Origin: Trichosphaerium sp. ATCC 40318
Taxonomy: Eukaryota > Discosea > Flabellinia > Trichosidae
NCBI GenBank assembly: GCA_038496445.1
Contig: JALMLS010000529.1
Span: 1 to 33,884, forward strand
Direction of reading: 5' to 3'
Length of the DNA: 33,884 nucleotides
Shown here: positions 1-9,868 of the stretch, one piece after another
Numbering within the stretch: position 1 is the stretch's first letter
Layout: every line of letters begins with the position of its first letter
The notes under the pieces: generated by a model
The model's database searches: none
Told to the model about the DNA's origin: nothing
Seen by the model: the letters and a program-made list of their open reading frames with translations, nothing else
Position numbers and translations under genes: made by a program

Positions 1-535
1 AAAACAATCAAAACCCAAGAAAAACTTGAAAAAAAAACCAAACAATCTGTGTGAAGCCAAGCACTCAATTTTTTTTCACTTGTTCATCAATGATCCTGAT
101 AGTACTTGGTGGTATCACAGTATTGTTTTGGTTTTTTCATGTATTTTTATTGGAGAACTGGCACATCTTCTTTGAAAAACCAACAAAATTATTTTTGGGT
201 TTCTTGGTATTTTTTTTGATTAAAACCCTGTAAAATATGGTGAAAAAAACCCACCTGTATTGTTGTAAATAGCATACATAGACCTTTTTAAAGAACACGT
301 TGTCTTACTTGTCTTGTACATATCTTGCACCGGTCTCGCCCTTGCATTAGTGGTAAATAGTCGACTCTATATGACTGACTCGACTAAAGTGGAGGAATAA
401 TCAGATTACTTATGATCGTGTGACTTGAAGTGGTGTTTAAGCTTTCTTTGTTTTGACACGTGATCATGGTAAACTTTGAGTGGCATTTATTATTAGATTT
501 ATGTTTTGCATTATTACACGTTCCTTCTTATTGAT
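1..535. other. Gene-poor A/T-rich flank
   Basis: I see no supportable gene. Bases 1-240 are low-complexity with many A and T homopolymers. An open frame at 51-233 would encode a hydrophobic 60-residue peptide, but it opens with GTG and its hydrophobicity follows from poly-T, so I do not call it. Bases 240-535 are downstream of the minus-strand dioxygenase gene and hold one CACGTG palindrome at about 457. Confidence 0.5.
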
Positions 536-1607
536 TTATACCTTCTCGGTTGCCTCTTCATATATAGATGCCACAAGCATACCGTAATAAGTAGGATGAA
601 CTGGGCCAGCCATAATATTGGACTTCCACTAAAACAAAACAATTAACATCCAACCTATGACATGTTACAGTTTTTTTTCTGTGCTAAACCTTTAACGTAC
701 ATTCTTTCCTACGGCATCCATGAGCCCTTGTAGCATTACAAATCCAGTGTATCCACATGACTTACCGTCTGGAGCATGTTTTGCTGCTACTTCAAGTAAC
801 TCCTTTCTATCAAAAGTCCTCAACCACCTCTCAATTGCAGAATCAAAAAGTTCAGCGCTTGGCGAAGATCCTAAAGGTCCATTGTCTCCATGAGTGTGGG
901 CTAAGTCTCCTGAAATACACACCAATACTTTCTTATCAAGAGAAGATAGAGTCTTACCTACGACCCCACCTAGCTTGAGTAACTCATCTATCATAGGTAC
1001 TCCATTTTCAATAAATCTTCGACAAGGAAATGATAAGAAAACAGTATTAGCTACTGATTCTAAAGAAGGATTGAATTCCTTCGTGTTTAAGAATGACAAA
1101 GGAATAACTTCTCCCCACCTTAAAGGCATACTATGAGGTGCAAATCCTGTCAAGTTCCTGACATCTATCTGTTGGTCTTTGATAGAACTCGCTATTTTAC
1201 GGCTCAGATCAACGTCAATAGGTTGGTGGATGTCTGGGTATCCTTTGAATTGGTTTACACCTTCTGATTGATCAGCGTTTCCGCAAGCCTCTGTATTGTT
1301 GTAGAAAGAATACGCGTCTTCATCAGCGATACCGTGAGGCGTTGTAAGTAATATTACATCAGGTTTGAACGCTGCTACTTCTTTTCCCGCTTCTTTTAAC
1401 CCTCTATGAAGTGCTTGTGCCTTTTAAACACGTGAGGAGAGCGTAGTAACTAAAAAGTATTCCGTTGTGCTGAGAAAACAGTCGCAATGGCTTGTCGTAA
1501 CATATTGCGCGTTAACGTACATGTTTTATCTCATTTTTGCTTCCACCGAACTCGTGAGTTGGGTCATAAGCAACAGCGCCATGAGGAGCAATAACAACTC
1601 TGAGCAT
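536..1607 (-). CDS. Class III extradiol (LigB-type) dioxygenase-like protein
   Basis: Three exons: 1607-1521, 1420-701 and 628-536, giving 299 residues; all junctions are phase 0 GT-AG with GTACGT donors. The N-terminus MLRVVIAPHGAVAYDP carries the PHG motif and starts where the family usually starts. Mid-protein there are FAPHSMPLRWGEVIPL and CISGDLAHTHG, whose histidines fit the Fe(II) or other metal ligands and acid/base of LigB-fold ring-cleaving dioxygenases. The last exon ends HPTYYGMLVA, also typical of the family C-terminus; it lies behind an intron that hides it, since an unspliced reading would stop at 692. Members open catechol-type rings (for example protocatechuate or DOPA); the related MEMO1 fold is non-enzymatic. 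Substrate cannot be read from sequence. A CACGTG palindrome lies in intron 1. Family assignment is firm, function inferred. Confidence 0.88.
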
Positions 1608-1798
1608 AGGTATTGAATTGGTCAATGCAGCTTTAAAGCTTGATACTCGCAACACTTAACTCAAACAAACTTAAGCCTTGATTCAATTGCAAAAACCGAT
1701 TTGTAGCAAGCGTTGTTTCAGGTCGAATCCAACTTTACAAGCTGACAGAATACAAAACCTAGCAGAGCAAGAGTGGCATTATAAGTTCAAGTATTTTA

Positions 1799-3817
1799 TT
1801 AATTATTTTCATGGCTTGGTGATGTTGAAAATCCATTGATAGTGTTTTCAATCTTCTTTTTACGTTCAATATACATCCACACTACAACTATAATGGAAGC
1901 TATAATAAAAACAATAGCAACGACTACTACAGCTATAATGATTACTGTCAAACTTCCACTTTCTTCATTACAAGCTGGAGATACAGTCAGAATAAGTGAT
2001 CCTCTGTTTTGATTTAATCTCGTCCTATAAGCACAATCCGAAGTGGATTCTATAGCTACCCTACTAAACCCAGGAATGGTATCTTCGTCACATTGGTGAC
2101 TCAAGAACATCAAATCGAAATCCTACAACACCATTTAGGCAAAATCAGCGAAGGTTGAGCTTTGTTAAAGGTACGTTGAGGAGGGCTGCATTTGATTCTG
2201 ATAGTTTAACAACTAAGCCAGTTTGAGAGATGTTAAGACAACCTAACACAGTTACTGTAGCCTCATCAGTGATTGTCAGAGTTGAGCCAAGTGATAATGT
2301 TAGCGTGCCTACACAACAGTTAGAATTAAGTCAAAGCTTCGAAAACAGCACCATTTACGACAAGGTCTGAGTTTATGATAATATCCGTGGTTGCGTTTAA
2401 GTCACCTTGGACGATCCAGACGCCACTAATGCATGACACAACATCGGCTGGTTTTGGTGGTAAACATTGTGTTATAGTAGATGTTGGTTGAGGTTGTGGA
2501 CTTGTTGAAGGCGCTACACTTGAAGGTGGCTGACTTGTTGAAGGTGCCATAGGAACAACAATAGATTCACCATTAAGGAAAGCGAAAGAAGCGGATGCAG
2601 AAGAGTTAGAAACAATCTATGGCATACAGTGAGTTTAAACAACGTTAATATTTGTGATGCTGTTGTACAAGAGTAGTATTGAGGATGTCATCATAAATTC
2701 CAACAATAGTATCTAATCTTTGTTTAGGCTCTAATTCGATTGCATCTCCATAAAAACCACCAGATGTCTAAATAATGATTAGAAAATATCACGTGATTAT
2801 TAACATCAGAAAGGACGTTATATTTAGATTAGTGTATCACGTGTAAACGCACATATTGTAAAAATTTCGTTGTTGTACTGTATGTAACAGCAACTGTGAA
2901 AGAAACGGGCGTTTTGTCACCAGCTGGGAAAAAGCTAAAATGCTCTATTCTTCCTCCTAACCCAATAGCTTCAACAGGGTCTGCGACTTGAGTGAAATTT
3001 ATAGCATCGTATGTATCACAAACACCTTGATACTCATATAGGTATAGCCTCAAAGTAGCTTCGTGATCTTGAACTCCAAGAAGCACCAACTTTTTTTGGA
3101 CATTGTGGGCTATTGAAGCTTGTGTTATTCCTCGTTCTGATATCACTATTCTACCAATCGTTTCATCCCGATTCTAAACGATTATCCGTGTTATAACTAT
3201 GGTCACACAGATATCAACATCAAAATCACTTACTGGTTTTCTTGGCTGAAAATAAATTGCTTGTGGATCAAATAAAGAAAGTCGTGCTTCAAGAAAACAA
3301 CCTGTGCCTAGTTCCGCAATACCTATTGGCGAGAAGCTGTTGCCGAACTCTTGTATGGCTTAAAGAATGTTATTTCAATACGTAAGGAAGCAGTGGAGGC
3401 TTACTATCTGGTATACGTTGCGCTGCTTGTTGTGGCTGCAAAGTCCAAAATGCTGCTTGTGATGCTTTGCCAGTGGCAATATTATGAACCCAAAGAGTAT
3501 GTACACCTTGGCCTATAAGAACCTGTTAATTTTTTACAATGTCACGTGATTGAACGTGCTTGTTTGAAATGCTTTTATCCCTTGAATTTTGACAGTAGGC
3601 GTTTCCATTGGCCCAAAAATCTATACAGACACTGTTAGCAATCAATTGTTTTCTGTTTATTTCGCAAACAAAGTTGCCGTTTCTGATCTGACTTGTGGAT
3701 TCTAAACGGAATAGTTGTCATAGCCTTGATACACGTGTGTAGTTCCATCCTGTTTATAGACGACGTACCTAAACAACAAAGTACAATTACTAGAAGCGTC
3801 CTCGCATCGGCGTGCAT
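1799..3817 (-). CDS. Type I membrane protein with beta-rich ectodomain
   Basis: Exons I support, 5' to 3': 3749-3708, 3620-3546, 3522-3405, 3358-3234, 3173-2841, 2767-2669, 2616-2352, 2308-2175, 2122-1799. A likely signal-peptide exon (MHADARTLLVIVLCCLG) begins at 3817, but it does not join the next exon in frame by an obvious splice, so the 5' end is unresolved; the 3546/3522 junction would also need a 23-nt intron. The ectodomain has propeller-like beta segments (GQGVHTLWVHN), then a Pro/Ser/Thr linker (PSTSQPPSSVAPSTSPQPQ). Next is a Cys-containing strand-repeat module (DVVSCISGVWIVQGDLN, then NSDLVVNGTLTLSLGS). It ends with one strongly hydrophobic membrane segment and a short KKK cytosolic tail. 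Probably a surface adhesin or receptor; I do not recognise the family. A related class of gene lies at 31956 onwards. Confidence 0.68.
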
Positions 3818-4104
3818 TTTACTTAGAGAAATTGAACGGTCTGCTTATTATTCAATTCCAGTCAAAAAACAAAAAATCCTTAGTTTTCCGGTTCATTTTT
3901 ATCTTTAACCCCCGAAGCTTACCGAGTTTTGTTTCTTATTTTTGTGTTTGTATTCATACAAATACACGAGACCACACCTTTTGGAAAGTATGTTAAAGGT
4001 GCTTGACCCTTTCACTGCTACGTAAGTTGCAGTTACGTGGGCAGTACTAAGTTTGTTTTATTTAGTTGTTTCAAAGTTGAAACAGTTCGTTTCGTATCAT
4101 CAGT

Positions 4105-4320
4105 CTGTTCAAATGAGGCCATTAAATAACTGGGGTTCGCAGCATTAATATTTTTGACACGTCAATTACTCAAGAATGTCTCGATCAACTACTGTATTTT
4201 CAACACTTGTACCAAAAAATAATTAAAGTGACGCAAAGTGTTTGGAAATAAAAAACCAATTGTTTTAATTGCCTTGTTTAATCAACATTCTGAAATTAGG
4301 CTGTTTCTGTACCTGACTGG
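4105..4320 (+). pseudogene. 3'-end fragment of the 22.9-kb F-box/LRR gene
   Basis: This stretch matches, in opposite orientation, the last LRR, stop codon and downstream flank of the minus-strand gene at 22875-24011 (matching about 22790-23000). The translation TGVRSINIFDTSITQECLDQ aligns with TGVHKINITDTSITQECLDQ of the intact gene. After that an extra T breaks the frame. Similarity continues past the stop into noncoding flank as far as a shared AGGCTGT. The remainder of the gene is absent, so this is a partial copy rather than a gene. Copying of untranslated flank argues for DNA-level duplication rather than retroposition. Confidence 0.85.
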
Positions 4321-4442
4321 TTGCTTAACTTGAATGATACTGAAGAATGCATGAGACGATCAATGTCGTGAGTGCATATGCTTGGTCTTCGAATTACCAC
4401 CTTCTGAAGGCAAATATGGAGCCGGTTGTCCCTGGTCCATAT

Positions 4443-4610
4443 AAAAAATTCCTTAGATGACATGTCAACATCCCTAGCTTGGACTCTTAAGCAACTCTGT
4501 TTTATTTAAACTTTCTTAAATTATTACACTTTAACATTGCTTCTTTTGCTGTAGATCCAAAACCCATCTTTGGTCTCTGTGCCATTGGTCCATGCGATGA
4601 AGCATTACCA
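4443..4610 (-). pseudogene. 3'-end fragment of the LIM-WH2 gene
   Basis: The reverse complement closely matches the last coding exon, stop and 3' flank of the plus-strand gene at 20199-21915 (about 21818-21975). The frame is intact to the stop at 4502-4504: GPMAQRPKMGFGSTAKEAML here against GPMAQRPKMGFGSIAEEAML there. Similarity stops upstream near 4606 without the preceding exons, so no complete gene is present. With the LRR fragment beside it, it reproduces in reverse the convergent arrangement of the two genes near 22 kb. Confidence 0.87.
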
Positions 4611-4847
4611 CTCGCTACAATAAAACATGGGTACAGCGTTCTTTTTTAGGTTTGGTAGATATCCAAATAAGTTATCACTCAAACACACCTTGACTCTGAT
4701 AATATTAATACAAGGTGTATTACTTGTTGCTAAAACAAGAATTATGGATAGTAGTGATACTCTTGTTTTATTGTGTAACTGAGACAAAGTCGTCAAAGCC
4801 TATATGTTATAGCACTTTTGCATATGTTGACATGTCATCTAAGGAAT
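4448..4847. repeat. 24-bp perfect inverted repeats 400 bp apart
   Basis: Bases 4448-4471 and 4824-4847 are exact reverse complements over 24 positions (left arm begins ATTCCTTAGATGACATG). They bracket the copied LIM-WH2 3' end. The inner part of the left arm resembles the 3' flank of the real LIM-WH2 gene, so the right arm looks like an inverted re-duplication of the left junction. I see no target-site duplication outside the arms, so transposition is not established. Confidence 0.8.
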
Positions 4848-5023
4848 GTGGTTGATCATATTCTCTGAAGCTACAAGCTCACATTTGTTTCCACAATGTT
4901 ATTGCTGACAATGTTGTGATGAGTCAATCTTTAGATAACATGACAAACCGTCAATTCTTCACAGAATAGCCAGACTTCCGATGACTTTTTAGTGCACGGA
5001 TTCCTTGGTTTGTACTGACTTGC

Positions 5024-7401
5024 ATGGCTAATATTCAAGCCAGCGATGAAGATATTGTGCATTTACTTGATGAGGAGACACAAACCCTACTGCCAAAACG
5101 AACTTTATGGCACACTGAGAGTTTAGGCGTAATTCCAACGAAGAAGACGGATAAAGCCAAAATCAATAAAGAAACGATATGTGGGATATCGTACGAGTGG
5201 TATAATCTCATAATAATGAGCGTCGGCTTTTTTCTTGTGTTTATGGCTGCAAACACTATTCAGAACTATATGACGACAATTTTACCAGGTAACGTGCTAT
5301 TATCACGCTAAAAACTTTGAAACTTCTTAAAACACTCTCCGACGCGTAGATATTACTTTAAACACAATAAACTGCGTTTACGCTTGAAAAACTCATTTCA
5401 ACGTTTAACGTTTTACAACTGCTTTTTTATACATTTTGAGTGGCCTTATAATGATCGTTTATCGTTTAATAGCGACCTTGCCGCTATAATTTTTAGTTTG
5501 ATACTTTCTTTTTGCTGATTGCATCGCAGGAAAGCTTGGAAGCGTGTCAATGGCAATACTATGCTCTTCATGTGCATTTTTTTCTTTACTTTCTCCTGTG
5601 GTTATCAGCTACATCTCCGAGAGGTACGTCAAAATTGTTCGGATTTTTGTTGTTGCTAGTACATTTTTTATTAACGCTTTTTTTTACAAAGATGGTCGAT
5701 GGTTATTGGTGCAATATGTTATACAATTCTAATCGCTAGTCTTATAAAAATAGTACATATTTTATTGTATATAATAGCTTCAGTATGTGGTATTGGTGCT
5801 GCATTGCTGTGGGTTGCTCAAGGTGCGCCAAATTCTTTAAAAAAACCCAAAAAATCAGAACTATATATCTCGCTTGATTGTGCACCAGCCATAGCCTCAA
5901 AATTGCTTGGATCATTATACAGCCTGCACCAATAATTCATGTATCACGTGTTATTAAAAGATTTATTTAGGTGCTTTTTTGACAGAGATTTCCTCGGAAG
6001 GAAATAGAGGTAGAAATTCTGGTATCTTTTGGGCAGCATACCAGCTTTCCTCTGTTTTTGGAAATCTTACTGCATACTTCATTTTTAAGTATCTCTCATT
6101 TTCTACTCTTTGTATTATATTTACTGTGATGGCTGGTTGTGGTAGTGTAGTAATAGGACTTCAAACAAGGTCACCAGTTGCGAAAATCGAACGAAAAGCA
6201 ATGCGTTTCTCAAGGTAACAAAAAAAAAATTACTTTGTTGTCGCTTACAAACTTTGTTTATTAAGGCCATCTCCCTTCAAAGTCTTAAAGACTGCCTCCA
6301 AAATTATACCACGTTATGAGTTTTTACTTATGACGCCGATGTTCTTATTCACAGGTATGTTAAGTGAATGTTAGTATGTTTGATTTCAAACTCACATTGT
6401 CGTAGGATTTGAGCTATCTTTTTGGGCAGGCTCTTTTCCTCTATTACTTGATGCTAAAGGTGTCGGATTAGCTCTGACATTTTTAGCAGCTGCAGATATG
6501 TTGGGTGGTCTTATAATAGGACCTATATCCGACAAGATAGGACACAGTTTTGTTGTAGTAGGAGGGTACTTTAAACATCTTTTTTGGTTTATGTTTTTCG
6601 TGGGGTATCTTTTAGCGTTTCTCTACCACCTGTTGGCCTTACGTTCCTCAAATTATTTTGCTGGTTTTTTAAATAATCACGTGAACAAAGCACGGCTGTG
6701 GTTAAACACATTCTTATTTCGCTTTTTTTTAGGAGCTTTACTTTTGGTTTAGCACTCTTCTTTGTTATGTGTGTTCGTGATGGTTGGTGGTCTGATTCTT
6801 TGACACTTGATGGTGTCCCATGGACTGCTTTTGTAGCGGCTGTGCTTCTTGGGATTAGTGACTCTATTTTCAATACACAAGTAAGGAACTTTTTGCAACA
6901 CGTAGCTTGTTTCGCCAATTAACTTGAAAGTAAAGGTTTACTCTCTTCTTGGAGAAGCTTACTCTGGGGAGAGCATAGGAGGATTTACAGTATTCTTCTT
7001 TTTACAGGTAAAGACAAGCATTTAAACCTGGTTTTTTTTGAAAAATTCTTTACGCCTGTTCATCCAGTATTTCTAAGAAAGTGTTTTGTGTTTGTTTTGC
7101 CAAGTTTGATACCGTTTACAATCAAAATCACATTACTATAATGATCAGTTCTTTCACTTGTATTTATCAACCCACCAACACGTGTACTTACTTACTTTAT
7201 CTAAAGAACTTTGCTATTGCGATTGGATTCTTCTATCCTCCACATATCCCTCTTGCCAATGTTGAAGGGTCAAGCTATGCCCAAATATGGATTCAACTTG
7301 GCTTACTTTTAGTGAGTACTATTTGTTATGTTGTAGCAGATCAGATTATCACTGGTACAAAGAAACATCAAGTACTTAGCATTATCCATAGTATAGATTA
7401 A
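5024..7401 (+). CDS. UNC93-like major facilitator transporter
   Basis: Nine exons: 5024-5288, 5530-5623, 5692-5822, 5971-6214, 6266-6354, 6406-6565, 6733-6880, 6936-7007, 7207-7401. All phases agree and give 465 residues. After a polar N-terminus of about 65 residues, about 12 hydrophobic segments follow in two halves separated by a basic loop near residues 235-255. Family landmarks are FMAANTIQNYMTTILPGKLG, ERWSMVIGAICYTILIAS, GIGAALLWVAQGAFLTE and RGRNSGIFWAAYQLSSVFGN; these closely match UNC93-type MFS proteins. Animal members escort Toll-like receptors or regulate K+ channels; substrate in protists is unknown. The last exon could instead be spliced at GTACTT near 7370 to an exon beginning about 7481, changing only the C-terminal tail. 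Three introns carry CACGTG. Confidence 0.93.
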
Positions 7402-7944
7402 AAAGTAAACAATTCATCTGAACTATGTGATAAATAAAATTTGTAAACTAATGGTAATGTTCATCGTTTGTGTCTTGCAGAAATCATGTAACTGTTTTTC
7501 TTCAATATTGATTAATAGTGAAGAAAATGGTATTCTTTGCTACCTTAACACCCGATACAATTAATACGTTACGGGAGGCTTTAGATTCTTGTTAGGGTTT
7601 GTTGTTTTCATTGCAAGTCCGCTAAAACTTAAATGTTATTTATTATTTAAAGTGGTTTATCGATGTTGAAAAACTATGTTTAAAGTCAGTAAGTTGAATG
7701 AGTACCAAAAAGCATGTTGGTCACGTGTAGTTTTGAACAAAACAACAGTCCCTTGTTTTCTTGAAATTGCTTTAACTGAACTACATAAAAAGAAGGCAAT
7801 TCAAGGTCTTTAGATTGCAGGTCGGGCAGGAAGACTTTGCTATTGAACACAAGGGCATTGATCAACTTTGCTACTGTTCTTTTGCCCATCGATTAGTGAT
7901 GCAGTACAGAAAACAACAAAAAGCAGTTTGTTTTTAGCTTCAAT
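7402..7944. other. Intergenic; one weak short ORF
   Basis: Between the UNC93-like gene and the 7945-8582 gene (convergent). A minus-strand ORF at 7686-7889 starts with ATG and encodes 67 residues (contains LPDLQSKDLELPSFYV) with no family I recognise. A TTTTTATGTAG acceptor-like site inside it suggests that, if real, it is part of a spliced exon. I see no other structure. Confidence 0.35.
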
Positions 7945-8582
7945 TTATTGAATTCCAGCCTCAAGTAGGTCCTTTACTATCTGTTTGTCGTCTTCATCTA
8001 GTTCCACACCAGCTGCTTTCACAGCAATTGCCCATGATTGCGCCCAAACTTCAGCAAAGAAGGCTGCCATACGCTTTGAGTATCCATACGTTTGTGCCAG
8101 CGCACCATTTCCTTCATTTTCACGCCATGCTTTCATGCCACAAGCGTGTGCAGCTTGCCAAACCTTGTAATGAATTAGTGCCACGTGATAAATAAAAAAC
8201 AGAATGAGATACTTTGACTAAAAGAAAAGGAACGTCATACCTTCGGATTACCAAAAGCGTTGAAAGCCATTTGTAGCGCTACCGAAGCAACAGTGAACAA
8301 TAAATCGGTTACAGTGGAACCAATCCTAACAGTTAAGTTAAAACCCAAAGTCTGACTGTGTAGAACAAGCATACGCGTTGACAAGTTTATCTGATAGGCT
8401 AGGTTCCTTTCTAAACATTCTTTAAAGAAAGTACGTGTCTTTGTTCTGAGGATGTTTAAAAAGTGATTTATAGCCTGGTGTATTGGGTTACTGATGATTG
8501 ACAAACTTTCTAGAGCTATACTCGATATAGCTTTTATCTCTTTGTCAATCTCTGTTTCAGTAAGTTTTGTTTCCGTTGCCAT
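7945..8582 (-). CDS. Unrecognised 186-residue protein
   Basis: Two exons, 8582-8241 and 8163-7945, joined in phase 0 by a 77-nt GTATGA...CAAG intron that contains CACGTG. The first exon is predominantly helical by residue pattern (ETEIDKEIKAISSIALESL; DLLFTVASVALQMAFNAFG), without a convincing membrane span. The second begins VWQAAHACGMKAW, continues with aromatic/Ala-rich FFAEVWAQSWAIAVKAAG, and ends with acidic ELDEDDKQIVKDLLEAG. I do not recognise the family. The ATG at 8582 is in good context and is followed by an uninterrupted frame to the donor, so I regard the gene as real. Confidence 0.72.
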
Positions 8583-8754
8583 TGTCTTGTAGTTGCTGAT
8601 TTTATGACTATTTTACAGTTCGTGAACAGGTTCACAGTTCCTGTAGAAGATTTCTTTCAAGGAACCAAGCGCGCTTACATTGGATAGAAGCAGATAGTTT
8701 GAATTTGTATTTTCATACACGTCTTTTAGTTCCTGTCTGTTTTATACAAAGAAG

Positions 8755-9645
8755 CTAATACCATAAGAAGGCACCTCCCAATGGTTTAACAGGTTGGTCA
8801 TGAGCTATTTTTGTTAGTTCCTTGTCAAAATGTACTAAATTTCCAACCCTTGCCGCAGTATTGGTTACAGTTTCAATACCGTGGGAGATGATCGCAGTAT
8901 ATTTTTGCCTACACAGTACGATCAACCCACAGAAGTGTCCAATGAGCTAAAAACGAATTAAAAAAGTTTGATGTCCTACAAAGCTATCGCATTACCGCCA
9001 AACACGGTATGAATACCTCAAACACTGTTTGCTGTATGTTTTTACTTCCAATCAACGTACGTGTATAACTTACTAGCGCTACGCTAGCGCCTACCCCACG
9101 CTAACAAAAGCGCTCTCGCAACACCCAAACATCAAGGCACGTGTAATAACGCTAAAATCTCCAAAAACACCAGCGTAGCTGTAGGCTTTGTAAACGCCGG
9201 CGGGTGTCAAATATCCAAATAAAAATTGTTGGTTTGTTAAATCACGTGTTGAATTGATTGGCCCAATAACGTAGGTTTGAAACGGTTGGATTCACTGGAC
9301 AGGCTTGAGGAACACGTTTAAAAAGGGTGAGATTTGCAAGATCTGCCAGCAGTGTCAAATCCGTCAGATCCTACAGGTACTGGATTTTTTTTGCTAAAAG
9401 TCACTCTGTCTCATAACTTGAATGAAACAGGCAATACAGTTTAAAACGTAAGCCAAGAAAGGTTTCACGTTAGCTCCATCGGAAAAATAGAAACGAGGCT
9501 GTTATTGCAATAAGTTCCAGTATAAGTTTACAACGTTTTCTTCCTTGTAAAGAACCTTTGTCTTGTCATATGTATAAGACCTTATACAAAGCGCCCAGAA
9601 GTTGAGTTCTCCACATATAGGGATTGTTAGATTATGCCTTGTCAT
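8755..9645 (-). CDS. Unrecognised 214-residue probable membrane protein
   Basis: Six exons: 9645-9532, 9498-9418, 9370-9246, 9178-9095, 9044-8996, 8946-8755; phases agree throughout, and the smallest intron is 33 nt. One donor is GTTATG. Hydrophobic stretches occur around residues 50-62 (FLAYVLNCIACFI), 110-130 and 145-165 (FIPCLALIGHFCGLIVLC), suggesting two or three membrane segments. The N-terminus is MTRHNLTIPICGELNFWALC and the C-terminus is HDQPVKPLGGAFLWY. Individual exons are too short to show up as long ORFs, so the gene is easily missed. No family recognised. It is divergent from the Lunapark-like gene with a 223-bp shared upstream region. Confidence 0.68.
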
Positions 9646-9868
9646 GTGATGATTGATGATAAATCACATGTGCCTTAGGTAAAAATAATATAAACTATGT
9701 AGAATCGTTCCCAGCATCGTCTAGCAGTGTATACTCGTGACGTGTCATACATCAACTTACAAGCTATCTTTTTACAACGTTTGGCGTTTCGGCTTTGTGC
9801 CACGTAACTGTTTTTCTTGAAAGACCGATTTTGAGTGGAAAAGTCAGTTCTGTGTCTAACACTGAGTC
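9646..9868. promoter_or_regulatory. Shared upstream region of two divergent genes
   Basis: The starts of the 8755-9645 gene (minus) and the Lunapark-like gene (plus) are 223 bp apart, so this interval must hold both promoters. It contains a TATAAAC-like stretch near 9690, a CRE/E-box-like GTGACGTGTCA near 9738, and GCCACGTAAC near 9800. A TTGAGTGG octamer sits just upstream of the Lunapark start. Only the layout is certain; the elements are inferred. Confidence 0.4.

Larger units (their letters stand above)
3818..5023. other. Intergenic region of duplicated gene fragments
   Basis: No intact gene is visible. About 3.9-4.1 kb looks like ordinary AT-rich promoter or UTR sequence for the flanking genes. 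From 4105 to 4610 the region is a decayed inverted copy of sequence near 22-23 kb (separate entries). From 4610 to 5023 I see short stem-loops, for example nine-base arms AAAACAAGA/TCTTGTTTT near 4732-4770, and the right member of a 24-bp inverted repeat, but no coding signal. Confidence 0.6.

Noticed and set aside
51-233. 60-residue hydrophobic ORF
   Set aside because: Starts with GTG in a eukaryotic context, arises from T-rich low-complexity DNA, and has no splice or motif support.
1700-1740. GGTCGAATCC resembling a tRNA T-loop
   Set aside because: No matching acceptor, D or anticodon arms in the flanking bases on either strand.
3524-3546. 23-nt intron as a firm call
   Set aside because: Too short for an ordinary spliceosomal intron; the smallest well-supported intron here is 33 nt, so the junction is left open.
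9070-9115. GCGCTACGCTAGCGC palindromic cluster
   Set aside because: Falls inside an intron of the 8755-9645 gene; short and imperfect; no further structure.
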